This document shows, piece after piece, positions 7,818 to 8,107 of a stretch of DNA of 8,107 nucleotides. The translations under genes and the position numbers were made by a program. The notes beneath the pieces are model-generated. The model was not told the DNA's origin and ran no database searches. It saw nothing but the letters and a program-made list of their open reading frames with translations. Positions within the stretch are counted from its first letter, which is position 1; every line of letters begins with the position of its first letter. The stretch covers positions 1-8,107 of the forward strand of contig CAJXTM010000127.1 of the NCBI GenBank assembly GCA_913061385.1, read 5' to 3'. The stretch comes from an uncultured Rhodopirellula sp. Its GTDB lineage: Bacteria > Planctomycetota > Planctomycetia > Pirellulales > Pirellulaceae.

Positions 7818-7919
7818 AGATTGGTGTAAGCTTTCTCCAGGTCGCCCACTTGCGCTTGCCTCGTGATACCGAATGGTTGCGCAAATCTGAAATTTGTTGC
7901 CTTCTGTTGAGATTATCCG

Positions 7920-8060
7920 ATGAGATTCGCCAATTTCGTGCTGCTGTTAATGATTCCCACGATTGCATCTGGGCACACGCGGAGCTACCCACCGAAATTG
8001 GAGGGAGCTCGTGTCGAGACCTATAAGAAAGCACCGCAGGGTGACTTAAAGGTTTGGGTG
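7920..8060 (+). CDS. N-terminus of a secreted esterase-like (alpha/beta-hydrolase) protein, 3'-truncated
   Basis: Forty-seven codons are present before the adapter begins. An in-frame TGA at 7908-7910 lies just upstream, so ATG 7920 is the first available ATG and a good start; GTTGAG at 7906-7911 is a possible weak ribosome-binding site. Residues 1-18 form a typical signal peptide: MRFAN, a hydrophobic core FVLLLMIPTIA, then a small-residue Ala-Ser-Gly region where cleavage is plausible. The mature start (SYPPKLEGARVETYKKAPQG, then DLKVWV) resembles the segment that precedes the first strands in planctomycetal secreted acetyl-esterase/BD-FAE-like alpha/beta-hydrolases, which have a P...G...VETYK...G(D)LK(V) pattern. 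The nucleophile and oxyanion motifs would lie beyond the contig, so the family call is an impression; the signal peptide and start are firmer. The frame reads into the adapter and stops at an artificial TGA (8079-8081). It is divergent from the thioredoxin gene. Confidence 0.6.
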
Positions 8061-8107
8061 CTGTCTCTTATACACATCTGACGCTGCCGACGACTCCTTA
8101 CGTGTAG
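8061..8107 (+). other. Nextera i5/P5 adapter remnant (sequencing artefact)
   Basis: Positions 8061-8079 are the reverse complement of the Tn5 mosaic end, 8080-8093 (GACGCTGCCGACGA) the read-1 adapter arm, 8094-8101 (CTCCTTAC) fit an 8-base i5 index and 8102-8107 (GTGTAG) the beginning of the P5 oligo complement. With the left end this marks an untrimmed library read-through on both contig ends. Confidence 0.98.

Larger units (their letters stand above)
7473..7919. other. Divergent intergenic region without a recognisable gene
   Basis: This 447-bp stretch lies between the start of the thioredoxin-like gene (leftward) and the start of the esterase-like gene (rightward), so it should hold both promoters. 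I could not identify a convincing -35/-10 pair on either strand. It contains a 12-bp palindrome (7533-7544), a recurring motif pair GGACTGG...GACGTTTTG (7575-7604 and 7741-7758) and a minus-strand terminator-like hairpin (7782-7817). A minus-strand open frame covering 7570-8034 has no family resemblance and overlaps the better-supported plus-strand gene. Confidence 0.65.

Noticed and set aside
7570..8034. Minus-strand open frame of 154 codons
   Set aside because: Its composition (Ser/Arg-rich, no domains) looks like an antisense shadow and it overlaps the plus-strand gene that has a signal peptide.

Overview
The window is one assembled metagenome-style contig, not a cut-out of a chromosome. 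Complete Illumina Nextera (Tn5) adapters lie at both ends: positions 1-48 carry the P7/i7 side and 8061-8107 the i5/P5 side. The biological insert is therefore 49-8060, and the genes at both edges are truncated by the assembly, not by biology. The content suggests a Gram-negative-type environmental bacterium, most likely a planctomycete (Pirellulales/Rhodopirellula-like). This rests on family resemblance only: a giant DUF11-repeat surface protein, a membrane-anchored TlpA-like thioredoxin with a long helical N-terminal region, and the start of a small secreted esterase-like protein. There is no marker gene to confirm it.

Layout. (1) 49-5582, + strand: the 3' part of a giant gene encoding 14 tandem DUF11 (Ig-like) repeats of about 128 residues with a short basic C-terminal tail; the 5' end is missing. 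(2) 5583-5996: convergent intergenic region with a terminator-like hairpin, a cluster of inverted repeats and a 16-bp tandem duplication. (3) 5997-7472, - strand: a complete 491-residue membrane-anchored thioredoxin-fold protein with a WCGPC active site. (4) 7473-7919: divergent intergenic region with a 12-bp palindrome and a minus-strand terminator-like hairpin. (5) 7920-8060, + strand: the first 47 codons of a secreted protein resembling the N-terminus of planctomycetal alpha/beta-hydrolase esterases. It is too short to be noticed by a simple ORF length filter and runs into the adapter.

Nothing shows that the genes form an operon: gene 1 and the thioredoxin gene converge, while the thioredoxin and esterase genes diverge. 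All three products appear to be exported or anchored outside the cytoplasm, so the common theme is the cell envelope, but a shared pathway is not supported. The giant protein lacks cysteine, so it is an unlikely substrate for the neighbouring thioredoxin.

The most interesting signal is inside the DUF11 array. Repeat positions 7, 41 and 93 hold Lys, Asp and Asn in 11 of 14 repeats. All three residues are replaced together in the last two repeats, and only the Lys is replaced in repeat 3. This is the pattern expected of an intramolecular Lys-Asn isopeptide crosslink with a catalytic Asp. Independently, the repeats alternate strictly between two subtypes (odd/even), which points to an ancestral two-domain unit.
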